Below, one piece after another: positions 35,300 to 43,220 of a stretch of DNA of 64,000 nt; positions within the stretch are counted from its first letter, which is position 1; each line of letters opens with the position of its first letter. This stretch comes from Mycobacteroides immunogenum (GTDB taxonomy: Bacteria; Actinomycetota; Actinomycetes; Mycobacteriales; Mycobacteriaceae), in contig NZ_CP011530.1 in assembly GCF_001605725.1 (NCBI RefSeq), positions 2,666,001 through 2,730,000 on the forward strand, in the 5' to 3' direction. A program made the translations under genes and the position numbers. The notes under the pieces are model-generated. The model was not told the origin of the DNA, made no database searches, and saw nothing but the letters and a program-made list of their open reading frames with translations.

Positions 35300-36781
35300 C
35301 TAGGCCAGCTGGTAGGCCTCCAGCGGGAAGGACTCCTGCTCTTTGTACGCGCTGGCCGTCGAGGTGGGGCGTAGCAGCGCGGCTTCTCCGTGCTGATTGA
35401 AGTAGTAGCTTCTCGACGTCTGGCAGCTGCCCAGGTAGAACACCGAGTTGTCCAGGTTGCGGGTCATTCGGTCCAGGAATTCGGTATTGGCCTCGTCGGT
35501 CACCTCGAAGGTTTGTGTGCTGGTCCGGGCCATCTCTTCGAACAGCCGCTTGATGTGCCGCATCTGCGACTCGATGGTGTCGAAGTAGGACAGTCCGCTG
35601 TAGGAATACGGCCCATTGAGTGTCAGCAGGTTCGGGAACTTGGGCACCGCGATGCCTTCAAAAGCCTGGAACCTGGTGTCGCGCCAGAATTTCCCGAGGT
35701 TGTAGTCCTCGCGGCCGATCACCTCGAATGCCGGGAAGGTTGACTCCCACAGGTTGAATCCGGTCGCTAGCACCAGCGTGTCGATGACCGTCTTGCGCCC
35801 ATCGGTGGTGACGATGCCGTCGGGCTCGATGCGTGCGATCGATGCCGTCTCTAGGCTGACGTTCTTCTTGGTGAACGCGCGGAAGTACGTGTTCGAGAAG
35901 GTGGGCCGCTTGCAGCCGAAATCGTAGTCGGGCGTGAGCTTGCGGCGCAGTTCCGGATCGCGCACCTGCGCGAACAGATGCGCCTTGGCCAGCAGCGAAG
36001 CCCCGTTGTTGGCCTGCCGGAACTGGCGGAAATGCAGCACACCACCCACCATGATCACTTCGAGGATCGCCGAACCGACGGTCCGGGCAATCTTCTGGGT
36101 GCGGGGTACCCGGGCGAAGAGCTTCTTGATCACGCCGGGGACCTTCGCATCGGCCTTCGGTACCACCCAGATCGGCGTGCGCTGATACACCGTCAGGTGC
36201 TGTGCGTCCTTGGCCAGCTCGGGGATGAGCTGAACGGCGGTGGCGCCGGTGCCGATCAGGCCGATCCGGTGGCCGGCGGCTCGATAGCTGTTGTCCCACT
36301 TGGTGGTGTGGATGACCTTGCCCGCGAACGACTCGATGCCTTCGATATCGGGCATCTTCGGCTGCGAGAGGTATCCGGTGGCCGTGAGCAGGTACTTGCC
36401 GGTGACGGTGTCGCCGGATTCGGTGGCGACCACCCAGTGCTGATGTTCCTCATCCCAGCGGGCGCCCGACACCGGGGTGTTGAAACGCATGTACTTGCGC
36501 AGGTCGTGCTTGTCGGCCACGTGGCTGGCGTACTGCTTCAGCTCCGAGCCCGGCGCGAACAGCCGGGACCAGTAGGGGTTGGGCTCAAACGAGTACGAGT
36601 ACGTTGCCGACGGGATGTCGACCGCCAGGCCGGGGTAGTGGTTGACGTGCCACGTACCGCCAAGATCATCCTCGCGATCCAGGATCGCCAGATTGGTCAG
36701 GCCCAGCTCCTTGAGCTGGATTGCCGCCCCCATGCCGCCGAAACCGGCCCCGACGATGACGGCATCAAACTGCGTTGTCAT
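35300..36781 (-). CDS. Flavin-containing monooxygenase (Baeyer-Villiger/EthA-like)
   Basis: A 493-residue class B flavin monooxygenase. It has the FAD Rossmann motif GAGFGGMGAA near residue 11, the Baeyer-Villiger fingerprint FAGKVIHTTKWD near residue 151, an NADPH Rossmann motif GLIGTGATAVQLIPEL, and a second ATGF near residue 335. Several such enzymes occur in mycobacteria and EthA-like members activate thioamide prodrugs; I cannot tell the substrate here. It converges on the FhuF-like gene (5-bp gap). Confidence 0.92.
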   Translation of the reverse strand: MTTQFDAVIVGAGFGGMGAAIQLKELGLTNLAILDREDDLGGTWHVNHYPGLAVDIPSATYSYSFEPNPYWSRLFAPGSELKQYASHVADKHDLRKYMRFNTPVSGARWDEEHQHWVVATESGDTVTGKYLLTATGYLSQPKMPDIEGIESFAGKVIHTTKWDNSYRAAGHRIGLIGTGATAVQLIPELAKDAQHLTVYQRTPIWVVPKADAKVPGVIKKLFARVPRTQKIARTVGSAILEVIMVGGVLHFRQFRQANNGASLLAKAHLFAQVRDPELRRKLTPDYDFGCKRPTFSNTYFRAFTKKNVSLETASIARIEPDGIVTTDGRKTVIDTLVLATGFNLWESTFPAFEVIGREDYNLGKFWRDTRFQAFEGIAVPKFPNLLTLNGPYSYSGLSYFDTIESQMRHIKRLFEEMARTSTQTFEVTDEANTEFLDRMTRNLDNSVFYLGSCQTSRSYYFNQHGEAALLRPTSTASAYKEQESFPLEAYQLA

Positions 36782-36945
36782 GTCCCAATGCTAGCCGCGG
36801 TCCCAGCTAAATGGTCGGCCTGTCTAGATACCAGTTACCTAGGTCCTCGGCAGCAGGGGTGCTGTGCGCATCATGTGGCATGGAACCGCCGGGCCACCGC
36901 ATCCGACCTCTAGTCTCAGAGGTGTTCGATTTTGGGAGGCATTGA

Positions 36946-37428
36946 GTGAGGACGCAGCGACAGGACGTCGGGTTTGAGGAGACGCTGCGCGCCATCGAGC
37001 GCGGCGTGCTTGAGGACGTCTGGATGAGCAGACCCCGCCATTGGGCCGCGTTACTCGCGGCCGTTGCCCTCGGCGTGGCCGCGCTGGGGCGCTGGTCGAA
37101 CCTCGGCGCGCACGCCAGTCCGTCGTTGCATGTCGACGCCGTCGTGCCGGCGACCTCGGTCATGTTCCTGGTGGCCTGCGCTGTCTCGCTCATCGCGCTG
37201 CGCAGGCGACGTTTCCGCTGGTGCTGCGCGGCGGCCTACACCGCGGCGCTCAGCACAGTGACCAGCCTCGCCGCGCTGTGGTGGCATCAGACCGCGGTGG
37301 GATCCGACCCATTGGTGTGGACGCTGTTCGCGGCACTCTCCTCGGCCACGCTCACACTCACCTGGCTCGCGACCATCCTGGCGCCGCTGGAGGATTCACA
37401 GCCTGATATGCGAGCCGAGCGCTTCTGA
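36946..37428 (+). CDS. Small membrane protein of unknown function
   Basis: A 160-residue protein starting at GTG 36946 with GGGAGG 8 nt upstream. A soluble N-terminus (FEETLRAIERGVLEDVW) precedes four hydrophobic segments (about 32-50, 65-85, 92-112 and 122-145). The first part resembles the DUF3040-like cytoplasmic end common in actinobacteria, but the match is weak. No partner gene; the next gene starts 66 bp later. Confidence 0.72.
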   Translation: MRTQRQDVGFEETLRAIERGVLEDVWMSRPRHWAALLAAVALGVAALGRWSNLGAHASPSLHVDAVVPATSVMFLVACAVSLIALRRRRFRWCCAAAYTAALSTVTSLAALWWHQTAVGSDPLVWTLFAALSSATLTLTWLATILAPLEDSQPDMRAERF

Positions 37429-37494
37429 CCTTCCTGAAATCCAGCCGAGCGCAAAGGTTCCCGTGTAGCACCAGGCAGTACACCATGGCGTCAC

Positions 37495-38832
37495 GTGACT
37501 ACCACCAGCGCGGCACCTGTTGTCCATGCGGGTGAAACGGCTGATGGTCGCGCTCCCGGCGCACGCACGGTGGCGTTGAGCTGCATGGTCGGTACCACGA
37601 TCGAGTGGTACGACTTCTACCTGTACGCGACGGCCGCGGCGTTGGTCCTCAAGCCGCTGTTCTTTCCAAACGTCTCGTCGACGGCAGGAACTCTCGCGTC
37701 GTTCGCGACATACGCGGCGGGCTTCGGCGCGCGCCCGATCGGGGCCGTGATCGCCGGGCACCTCGGAGACCGGATGGGGCGGAAAGCCGTTCTGGTGGGC
37801 GCGCTGCTGCTCATGGGCGTGGCCACCGCGGTGATCGGTGTCTTGCCGACCTATGCCGAGGTGGGTGTGCTCGCCCCCGCCGCGCAGGCAACATTGCGGG
37901 TGTTGCAGGGTCTCGCCGCCGGTGCGGAGTGGGGCGGCGCCGCGCTGTTGGCGGTCGAGCACGCGCCTGCCGGCCGCCGCGGTCTGTTCGGCAGCTTCAC
38001 GCAACTGGGCTCACCCGCCGGAATGCTGTTGGCCACCGGAGTGTTTGGGCTCACGCGCGTTCTCGCCGGGCCGCAGGCATTTCTGGAATTCGGCTGGCGG
38101 ATCCCGTTTCTGAGCAGCATCATCCTGGTAGCCATCGGTGTGGCGATACGGTTGCGGCTGAGTGAGGCGGCGGTCTTCCGGCAGGTGATCGAGCGCGGGG
38201 AGGTGGCGCGGCTTCCCGTAGTGGAAGTGCTACGCACACAACCTCGTAACGTGCTGCTCACCACCGGCTTGCGGCTGTCTCAGATCGCCTTGTTCGTGCT
38301 CCTGACAACGTACTCGCTGACATACCTGCAAGATTTTTTCGGCAGGGATAGCCAGGTGGGGCTGACCGCCGTGCTGATCGCCTCGGCGCTCGGCATGCTG
38401 AGTACCCCCGGGTGGGCTGCGCTTTCGGACAAACTGGGGCGCCGTCGTCTGTATCTGTTTGGATCCGCCGCCGGCCCGGTCGCCTTGGCGCTGTTCTTCC
38501 TGGCCGCCGAGACGGGGTCGAAGCTCCTGATTGTGCTTGCGATTATGTTGGGCATCAACGTAGTTCACGATGCCATGTACGGACCGCAGGCCGCGTGGTT
38601 CGCCGAACTCTTCGATACCCGGGTCCGGTACAGCGGGGCCTCGCTGGGCTACCAGATCGGCGCCGTGTTGTCCGGAGGCTTCGCTCCGCTGATCGCGGCG
38701 GCACTGTTGGCGGTGAACCACGGCAACCCCTGGCTCATCGTCGTCTACTACCTGGCGCTGTCGGTGCTCACATTCGTCTCGGCATACCTGGCGCGCGATA
38801 CCTACCGAGACCAGATCGGAGATACCCCATGA
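37495..38832 (+). CDS. MFS transporter, metabolite:H+ symporter (MHS) family
   Basis: A 445-residue transporter with about 12 membrane segments. The MHS signatures are visible: VGTTIEWYDFYLYATAAAL near the N-terminus, GARPIGAVIAGHLGDRMGRKAVL in the first loop, and RVLQGLAAGAEWGGAALLAVEHAP. Family members import organic acids such as citrate, shikimate or proline-like compounds. GTG 37495 is the start. The stop overlaps the NtaA-type monooxygenase ATG (ATGA), so the two form an import/oxidation pair. Confidence 0.9.
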   Translation: MTTTSAAPVVHAGETADGRAPGARTVALSCMVGTTIEWYDFYLYATAAALVLKPLFFPNVSSTAGTLASFATYAAGFGARPIGAVIAGHLGDRMGRKAVLVGALLLMGVATAVIGVLPTYAEVGVLAPAAQATLRVLQGLAAGAEWGGAALLAVEHAPAGRRGLFGSFTQLGSPAGMLLATGVFGLTRVLAGPQAFLEFGWRIPFLSSIILVAIGVAIRLRLSEAAVFRQVIERGEVARLPVVEVLRTQPRNVLLTTGLRLSQIALFVLLTTYSLTYLQDFFGRDSQVGLTAVLIASALGMLSTPGWAALSDKLGRRRLYLFGSAAGPVALALFFLAAETGSKLLIVLAIMLGINVVHDAMYGPQAAWFAELFDTRVRYSGASLGYQIGAVLSGGFAPLIAAALLAVNHGNPWLIVVYYLALSVLTFVSAYLARDTYRDQIGDTP

Positions 38833-40199
38833 GCAGGATCTATCTGAATGCCTTTGATATGGCCTGTGTCGGCCACCAATCGCCGGGTCTCTGGCGCCAC
38901 CCGGAAGATCAGGGACACCGCTACAAGACGCTGAGCTACTGGACAGAGCTGGCCAAGACGTTGGAGGCGGGTGGCTTCGACCTGCTGTTTCTTGCCGATG
39001 TGCTCGGTGCCTACGACGTGTACGGGGGCTCCCGTGATGCCGCGGTGATCGACGCCGCGCAATTCCCCGTCAACGACCCGACGCTGGCGGTCTCGGCGAT
39101 GGCCGCGGTCACCGAAACACTGGGGTTCGGAATCACTGTGTCACTTACCTACGAACAGCCTTACGCGTTGGCCCGTCGTCTCTCGACACTGGACCACCTG
39201 ACCGAAGGGCGCGTGGCGTGGAACATTGTCACGTCGTATTTGGACAGCGCGGCAAGGAATTTGGGGCTGGATGCGCAGCTACCGCATGACCGGCGCTACG
39301 ACATCGCCGAGGAGTACCTGCAGGTTTGCTACAAGCTGTGGGAGGGCTCCTGGGAGCCGGATGCCGTGGAGCGCGACCCGGTCCGTGGGGTGTTCACCGA
39401 TCCCACCAAGGTGCACGACATCGAGCATCAGGGTCAGTACTTCACCGTGCCGGGACCATTCCTGTGTGAGCCGTCGGCGCAGCGCACCCCGCTACTCTTC
39501 CAGGCCGGCGCGTCGCCGCGTGGAGTGCGGTTCGCCGCCGCGCATGCCGAGGCGGTGTTCGTGTCGGGTCCCACACCCGAGGTCGTGCGCGGGCCAGTGC
39601 GGGCACTGCGTCAGGAGACTGCCCGGTTGGGGCGTGACCCTCGGTCCATCAAGGTCTTCGCGATGGTGACGCCGATAGTCGCGGAGACGCACGACGCGGC
39701 GGTTTCGATGCTGCATGAATATCGCCGGTTCGTCAGCCCCGCCGGCGCATTGGCCCTGTTCGGTGGCTGGACAGGTGTGGATCTGGCTGAACTGCGCCCC
39801 GACGAGCCGCTGCGCCACATCGAGACGGATGCCAACCGTTCGGCCCTGGCCTCGTTCACCAAGGACTCGGGCCGTACGTGGACCACCCGGGAATTGGCGC
39901 AGGAGATAGGAATTGGTGGTCGCGGGCCGGTTCTCGTCGGCACGGCATCCGGTGTTGCCGATGAATTGGAACGGTGGGTCGATGAGGCCGATATCGACGG
40001 GTTCAACATCGCGTATGTCATCACACCCGGAACCTTCGCCGACTTCGCACGCTTGGTGGTGCCAGAACTGCGCCGCCGTGGCAGGGTGCCCCATCGGCGT
40101 GAAAGGCGCACGTTGCGTGAACAATTCGATGGTGGGGGTCCGCACCTGGCCGATGATCACCCGGGTACCGCCTACCGCCGGGTGCGGCTACCCGGCTGA
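38829..40199 (+). CDS. NtaA/SnaA/DszA family FMNH2-dependent monooxygenase
   Basis: A 456-residue luciferase-like monooxygenase. Characteristic segments: FDLLFLADVLGAYDVYGG, DPTLAVSAMAAVTETLGFGITVSLTYEQPY, GRVAWNIVTSYLDSAARNLG and GVADELERWVDEADIDGFN. The ATG at 38829 overlaps the transporter stop; the frame is open far upstream within the transporter and that extension is rejected. Members cleave nitrilotriacetate, sulfones or similar compounds using reduced FMN from a partner reductase. The substrate is probably what the MHS transporter imports. The last 12 bp overlap the next convergent gene. Confidence 0.9.
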   Translation: MSRIYLNAFDMACVGHQSPGLWRHPEDQGHRYKTLSYWTELAKTLEAGGFDLLFLADVLGAYDVYGGSRDAAVIDAAQFPVNDPTLAVSAMAAVTETLGFGITVSLTYEQPYALARRLSTLDHLTEGRVAWNIVTSYLDSAARNLGLDAQLPHDRRYDIAEEYLQVCYKLWEGSWEPDAVERDPVRGVFTDPTKVHDIEHQGQYFTVPGPFLCEPSAQRTPLLFQAGASPRGVRFAAAHAEAVFVSGPTPEVVRGPVRALRQETARLGRDPRSIKVFAMVTPIVAETHDAAVSMLHEYRRFVSPAGALALFGGWTGVDLAELRPDEPLRHIETDANRSALASFTKDSGRTWTTRELAQEIGIGGRGPVLVGTASGVADELERWVDEADIDGFNIAYVITPGTFADFARLVVPELRRRGRVPHRRERRTLREQFDGGGPHLADDHPGTAYRRVRLPG

Positions 40200-40478
40200 C
40201 AGGGTCGAATGGTCTCCGAATCGGTCGCTGAGCGCTACCAAGAGCTGATCCAGGGCCGCCAGCTCCGCCCGCTTGGCGCCGACCAGCCGGTGCAGCCGCG
40301 CCAGGCTGGAGGGCTTGCCGCTTTGCCTGCGTCGCTCCAGGGCAGCGAGATGCTCATCCAATTCTCGGTGCGCCACCGACCGCAATTCGCCGAGGATATC
40401 CTGGTAGTACTGCGCCTGCCGCAGGTCAGCGCTCCGCGCGGGAACGATCGGATCGACTACCTTGACCAGGCCGCTCAC
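40188..40478 (-). CDS. Small helical protein, hypothetical
   Basis: A 96-residue protein from GTG 40478. It is charged and mainly helical, with a likely coiled-coil between about residues 15 and 65 (LRQAQYYQDILGELRSVAHRELDEHLAALERRRQSG). No domain recognised. Its last 12 bp overlap the convergent monooxygenase end. GC and codon use look normal, but a start without a strong ribosome site lowers confidence. Confidence 0.5.
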   Translation of the reverse strand: MSGLVKVVDPIVPARSADLRQAQYYQDILGELRSVAHRELDEHLAALERRRQSGKPSSLARLHRLVGAKRAELAALDQLLVALSDRFGDHSTLSAG

Positions 40479-40644
40479 CGTTCACCGCCCATATTGCGCC
40501 CTCCGGCTGTCGCGTTCATGGGCACACGTTAGGACCGTCCAATTTCCTTGACGCTGCCCCCAATTCACCGGGACATCTCAATCTGTTCACACCGCGCCGT
40601 CGACTCCGTGTGAGAAGCGCATCAACAGCCGGGACTCCGGCGGG

Positions 40645-41481
40645 TCAGGCACAGTCCGGAAGCGAGGCCACCATGTGCTCCCACGCCCGGTGCAGACGGG
40701 GGGTGATCGGCCCCGTCTGGGTGATGGCGGTGACGCATCGATGTTCGTGGTCGTAGAGCTCCACCGCTGACGTCACCCCCTGGGCTCCGTGCGCCTGCGT
40801 CACCCAGCTTTCCGCGATGAACACCGGGTCCATCGCATACCGAGAGGCACCGAAGATCACCGCAAGGTGGGTACCGGCCTGTTCCGCCATCGCCGCGTGG
40901 CCGCGATGCAGCTGCACGCAGCCGCCTCCCGGTACCGCAATGGTGAACGGCATGTCCACGTCCACCAGATGCGTCAGCAGGTGCGGCACGACCCCCGCGT
41001 CGATCTTGCGGGCGCCGGTGAAGGGGAGCACGCGATAGCGACCCGGGGTGAGTGCGTCCAGATGCGTGAGCTGATCGCTGTCACGCCAGCTGATGTCCGA
41101 CCAGTCCGTGACGGGGAATGCCTCCGGGGCGGGTGCCGGCGCCAGTTCCAGGGCGCTGACCGTCAACGGATCCGAGAGCGGTGTGAGATAGGCGCGGTGT
41201 GTCCCGGTTTCGCCGACCATGGTCAGGGCGCGCGGCGCCAGAAACGCGTCACGGACGAGCGCCGGGTTGAGCCGCAGCGCGATGTACTCGTCATCGCAGC
41301 TCAGTGCCTCGCCAGGAAACGAGGGTTCAAGGTATTCGCCGGTGTGGCTCAGCAAGGCGGCATCGTTGGCGGTGACGGCGACTACTGTGCCGAGGGCAGG
41401 TAGCGCTTCGGCAATAGCCTTGGGCCCGGCCGCGATCCGGCGGGCGGGGCACTGCTCGCAGCGTCGGCCGTCAGTACACAT
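40645..41481 (-). CDS. HemS/HmuS-like haem-degrading or haem-handling protein
   Basis: A 278-residue two-half protein. The first half (ALPALGTVVAVTANDAALLSHTGEY, then LRLNPALVRDAF) and second half (MPFTIAVPGGGCVQLHRGHA, then VFIAESWVTQ and VTSAVELYDHEHR) follow the duplicated HemS/ChuX-type fold that binds and, with a reductase, degrades haem. A Cys-rich N-terminus (CTDGRRCEQCPARR: C2, C7, C10) is unusual for that family and could bind a metal or cluster. ATG 41481 overlaps the diflavin reductase end by 11 bp. It is the last gene of an operon preceded by an iron-box-like site. The family call is by pattern, not search. Confidence 0.65.
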   Translation of the reverse strand: MCTDGRRCEQCPARRIAAGPKAIAEALPALGTVVAVTANDAALLSHTGEYLEPSFPGEALSCDDEYIALRLNPALVRDAFLAPRALTMVGETGTHRAYLTPLSDPLTVSALELAPAPAPEAFPVTDWSDISWRDSDQLTHLDALTPGRYRVLPFTGARKIDAGVVPHLLTHLVDVDMPFTIAVPGGGCVQLHRGHAAMAEQAGTHLAVIFGASRYAMDPVFIAESWVTQAHGAQGVTSAVELYDHEHRCVTAITQTGPITPRLHRAWEHMVASLPDCA

Positions 41482-43213
41482 CGCGGACGTACCGCTTTTC
41501 CCGCTTGAGGGTGTTCACGTACTCGGACGCGTCGTCGGTACTGAATCCGCCGTGCTCTCCGACGATCTCGTGCAAGGCCTTGTCCACGTCCTTGGCCATC
41601 CTGGTCGCGTCACCGCACACGTAGAAATGGCCACCGTCCTGCAGCCACGCGAACAGCTCACCGCCCTGTTCGCGCATGCGTGTCTGCACGTAGACCTTCT
41701 CGGTCTGATCGCGCGAGAAGGCCAGATCCAAACGGTCCAAGACGCCCGAGGCATGCCAGGCGTCGAGCTCGCTCTCGTAGATGTAGTCGTGATCCCGGTG
41801 CTGGTCGCCGAAGAACAACCAGTTGCGGCCATTCGCCCCGCGCTGTTCGCGTTCTTGTAGGAACGCCCGGAATGGGGCCACACCGGTACCGGGACCGACC
41901 ATGATCATCGGAGCATCGTCGTCGCTCGGTACCCGGAATGACTTGTTGGGCTGCAGGAAGATTCGTGCGCCGCTGCCGCGATCAGCCAGGAAGGTCGAGC
42001 AGACGCCGCCGCGTTCGCGGCCCAGGCTCTGATACCGCACACTGGCCACGGTCAAATGAATCCGATCCGGATGAGCCAGTGAGCTCGACGAGATCGAGTA
42101 GGCGCGATGCTGAAGCGGCTTGAGCAGTCCCATGAACTCCTCGAGGCTCAGCGCGTCTCCACCGATGCGCAGGATGTCGAGGATGTCCTTGCCGTACAGC
42201 CAGGTGTCCAGTACTTCCTTCACCCCGCCGCGTAAGGCATGTGAGAACTCCTCGCTCTCGGCGCGGCTTTCCACCTCACTCAACAGATCTCGTGATGGAG
42301 TGCTGATTTCGTACCGATGGCGCAGCAGCTCACCCAGTGGCTCTCCGTCGACAAGCGTGCCGACCGAGACGCGGAAGTGATCTGCGATCGCCTCGACCAG
42401 CGCCGGGTCATTCTCCGGGATGACGGCGAGCGCGTCCCCGGCTTCGTAGGTGATCCCGCTGTCGGCGAGCGCGAACTCGTAGTGCCGAATCTCCTTGTCC
42501 GAGCCCGCCCGTGAGAGCAGCCGGTTGACGGGGACCTCGGCTGGGAACGGGTTCTTGCGCGTCCATCCGGAGCGCACGACCGTGCTTGGCGGGGGAGTGC
42601 CCGGGCTGCCACTGGCCCCGGCGAGGGTGACCAGGCTTCCCACGGCGCCCTGAACCCATTCCGCGGCCTGTGCCTCGTAGTCGACATCGCAGTCGGCGCG
42701 CCCGACCACCCGGCTTGCTCCGAGCTGCTCGAGACGGGTATCGATCAGCTTGCCTGCCTGACAGAACCCGTCGTAGCTGGTGTCACCCAGCGCGAGCACG
42801 CCGTAGGAAACCCCTTCAAGTCGCGGAGCTACCGCAGAAGACAGTGCGTCCCAGAATAATTCGGCGTTATCGGGCATCTCACCCTCGCCGTAGGTGGACG
42901 TGACGATCAGCACGTACCGCAGGCCCGCGAACTCGTCGAGAGCGATCTCGTCGAGACCGCTGACCGTCACGTCGAACCCCTGCGCCTTGGCGGCTGCCGC
43001 GGCGTCGCCCGCCACGATTTCGGCGTTGCCGGTCTGGGTGCCGTACAGGATGCGCAGCGGCGGCCGTGGGGCCGCCAGGTCTGCGGTGGCAACCGGTGGG
43101 GGCGCCGCCAGGTTCATGGCGAGGCGAGAGTGCAACCCCGCCAAGAAGCCCGAAAGCCAGGCTCTCTGGTCCTCGTTGAACGGTGCGTCTTCGGGAATGT
43201 AGGCGATCTTCAT
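41471..43213 (-). CDS. Diflavin reductase, CysJ/CPR type
   Basis: A 580-residue NADPH-FAD-FMN protein. The FMN domain has ILYGTQTGNAEIVAGD and STYGEGEMPDNAELFW; the FAD domain RAYSISSSS and GVCSTFLADRG; the NADPH domain MVGPGTGVAPFRAFLQE and the C-terminal YVRDVY with terminal aromatic. ATG 43213 is 7 bp after the GltB-like stop; earlier in-frame starts lie inside that gene and are rejected. No cysI hemoprotein is near, so it is unlikely to be a sulfite reductase subunit. Operon context suggests it feeds electrons to the HemS-like protein, the GltB-like protein or both. It is a paralog of the protein at 51870. Confidence 0.9.
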   Translation of the reverse strand: MKIAYIPEDAPFNEDQRAWLSGFLAGLHSRLAMNLAAPPPVATADLAAPRPPLRILYGTQTGNAEIVAGDAAAAAKAQGFDVTVSGLDEIALDEFAGLRYVLIVTSTYGEGEMPDNAELFWDALSSAVAPRLEGVSYGVLALGDTSYDGFCQAGKLIDTRLEQLGASRVVGRADCDVDYEAQAAEWVQGAVGSLVTLAGASGSPGTPPPSTVVRSGWTRKNPFPAEVPVNRLLSRAGSDKEIRHYEFALADSGITYEAGDALAVIPENDPALVEAIADHFRVSVGTLVDGEPLGELLRHRYEISTPSRDLLSEVESRAESEEFSHALRGGVKEVLDTWLYGKDILDILRIGGDALSLEEFMGLLKPLQHRAYSISSSSLAHPDRIHLTVASVRYQSLGRERGGVCSTFLADRGSGARIFLQPNKSFRVPSDDDAPMIMVGPGTGVAPFRAFLQEREQRGANGRNWLFFGDQHRDHDYIYESELDAWHASGVLDRLDLAFSRDQTEKVYVQTRMREQGGELFAWLQDGGHFYVCGDATRMAKDVDKALHEIVGEHGGFSTDDASEYVNTLKREKRYVRDVY

Positions 43214-43220
43214 GGCTTCT

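Noticed and set aside
36837..36844. ACCTAGGT palindrome upstream of the Baeyer-Villiger-type monooxygenase
   Set aside because: Only 8 bp, with no adjacent regulator and no extension of the symmetry; too likely by chance.
38412..38828. An N-terminal extension of 139 residues on the NtaA-type monooxygenase
   Set aside because: It lies inside the MHS transporter gene in another frame, is Arg/Gly-rich, and the ATG at 38829 overlaps the transporter stop as ATGA.
41471..43213. Assigning the diflavin reductase as assimilatory sulfite reductase CysJ
   Set aside because: No CysI hemoprotein gene is in the window, mycobacteria usually use ferredoxin-type SirA, and the operon is haem/glutamate-synthase-like.
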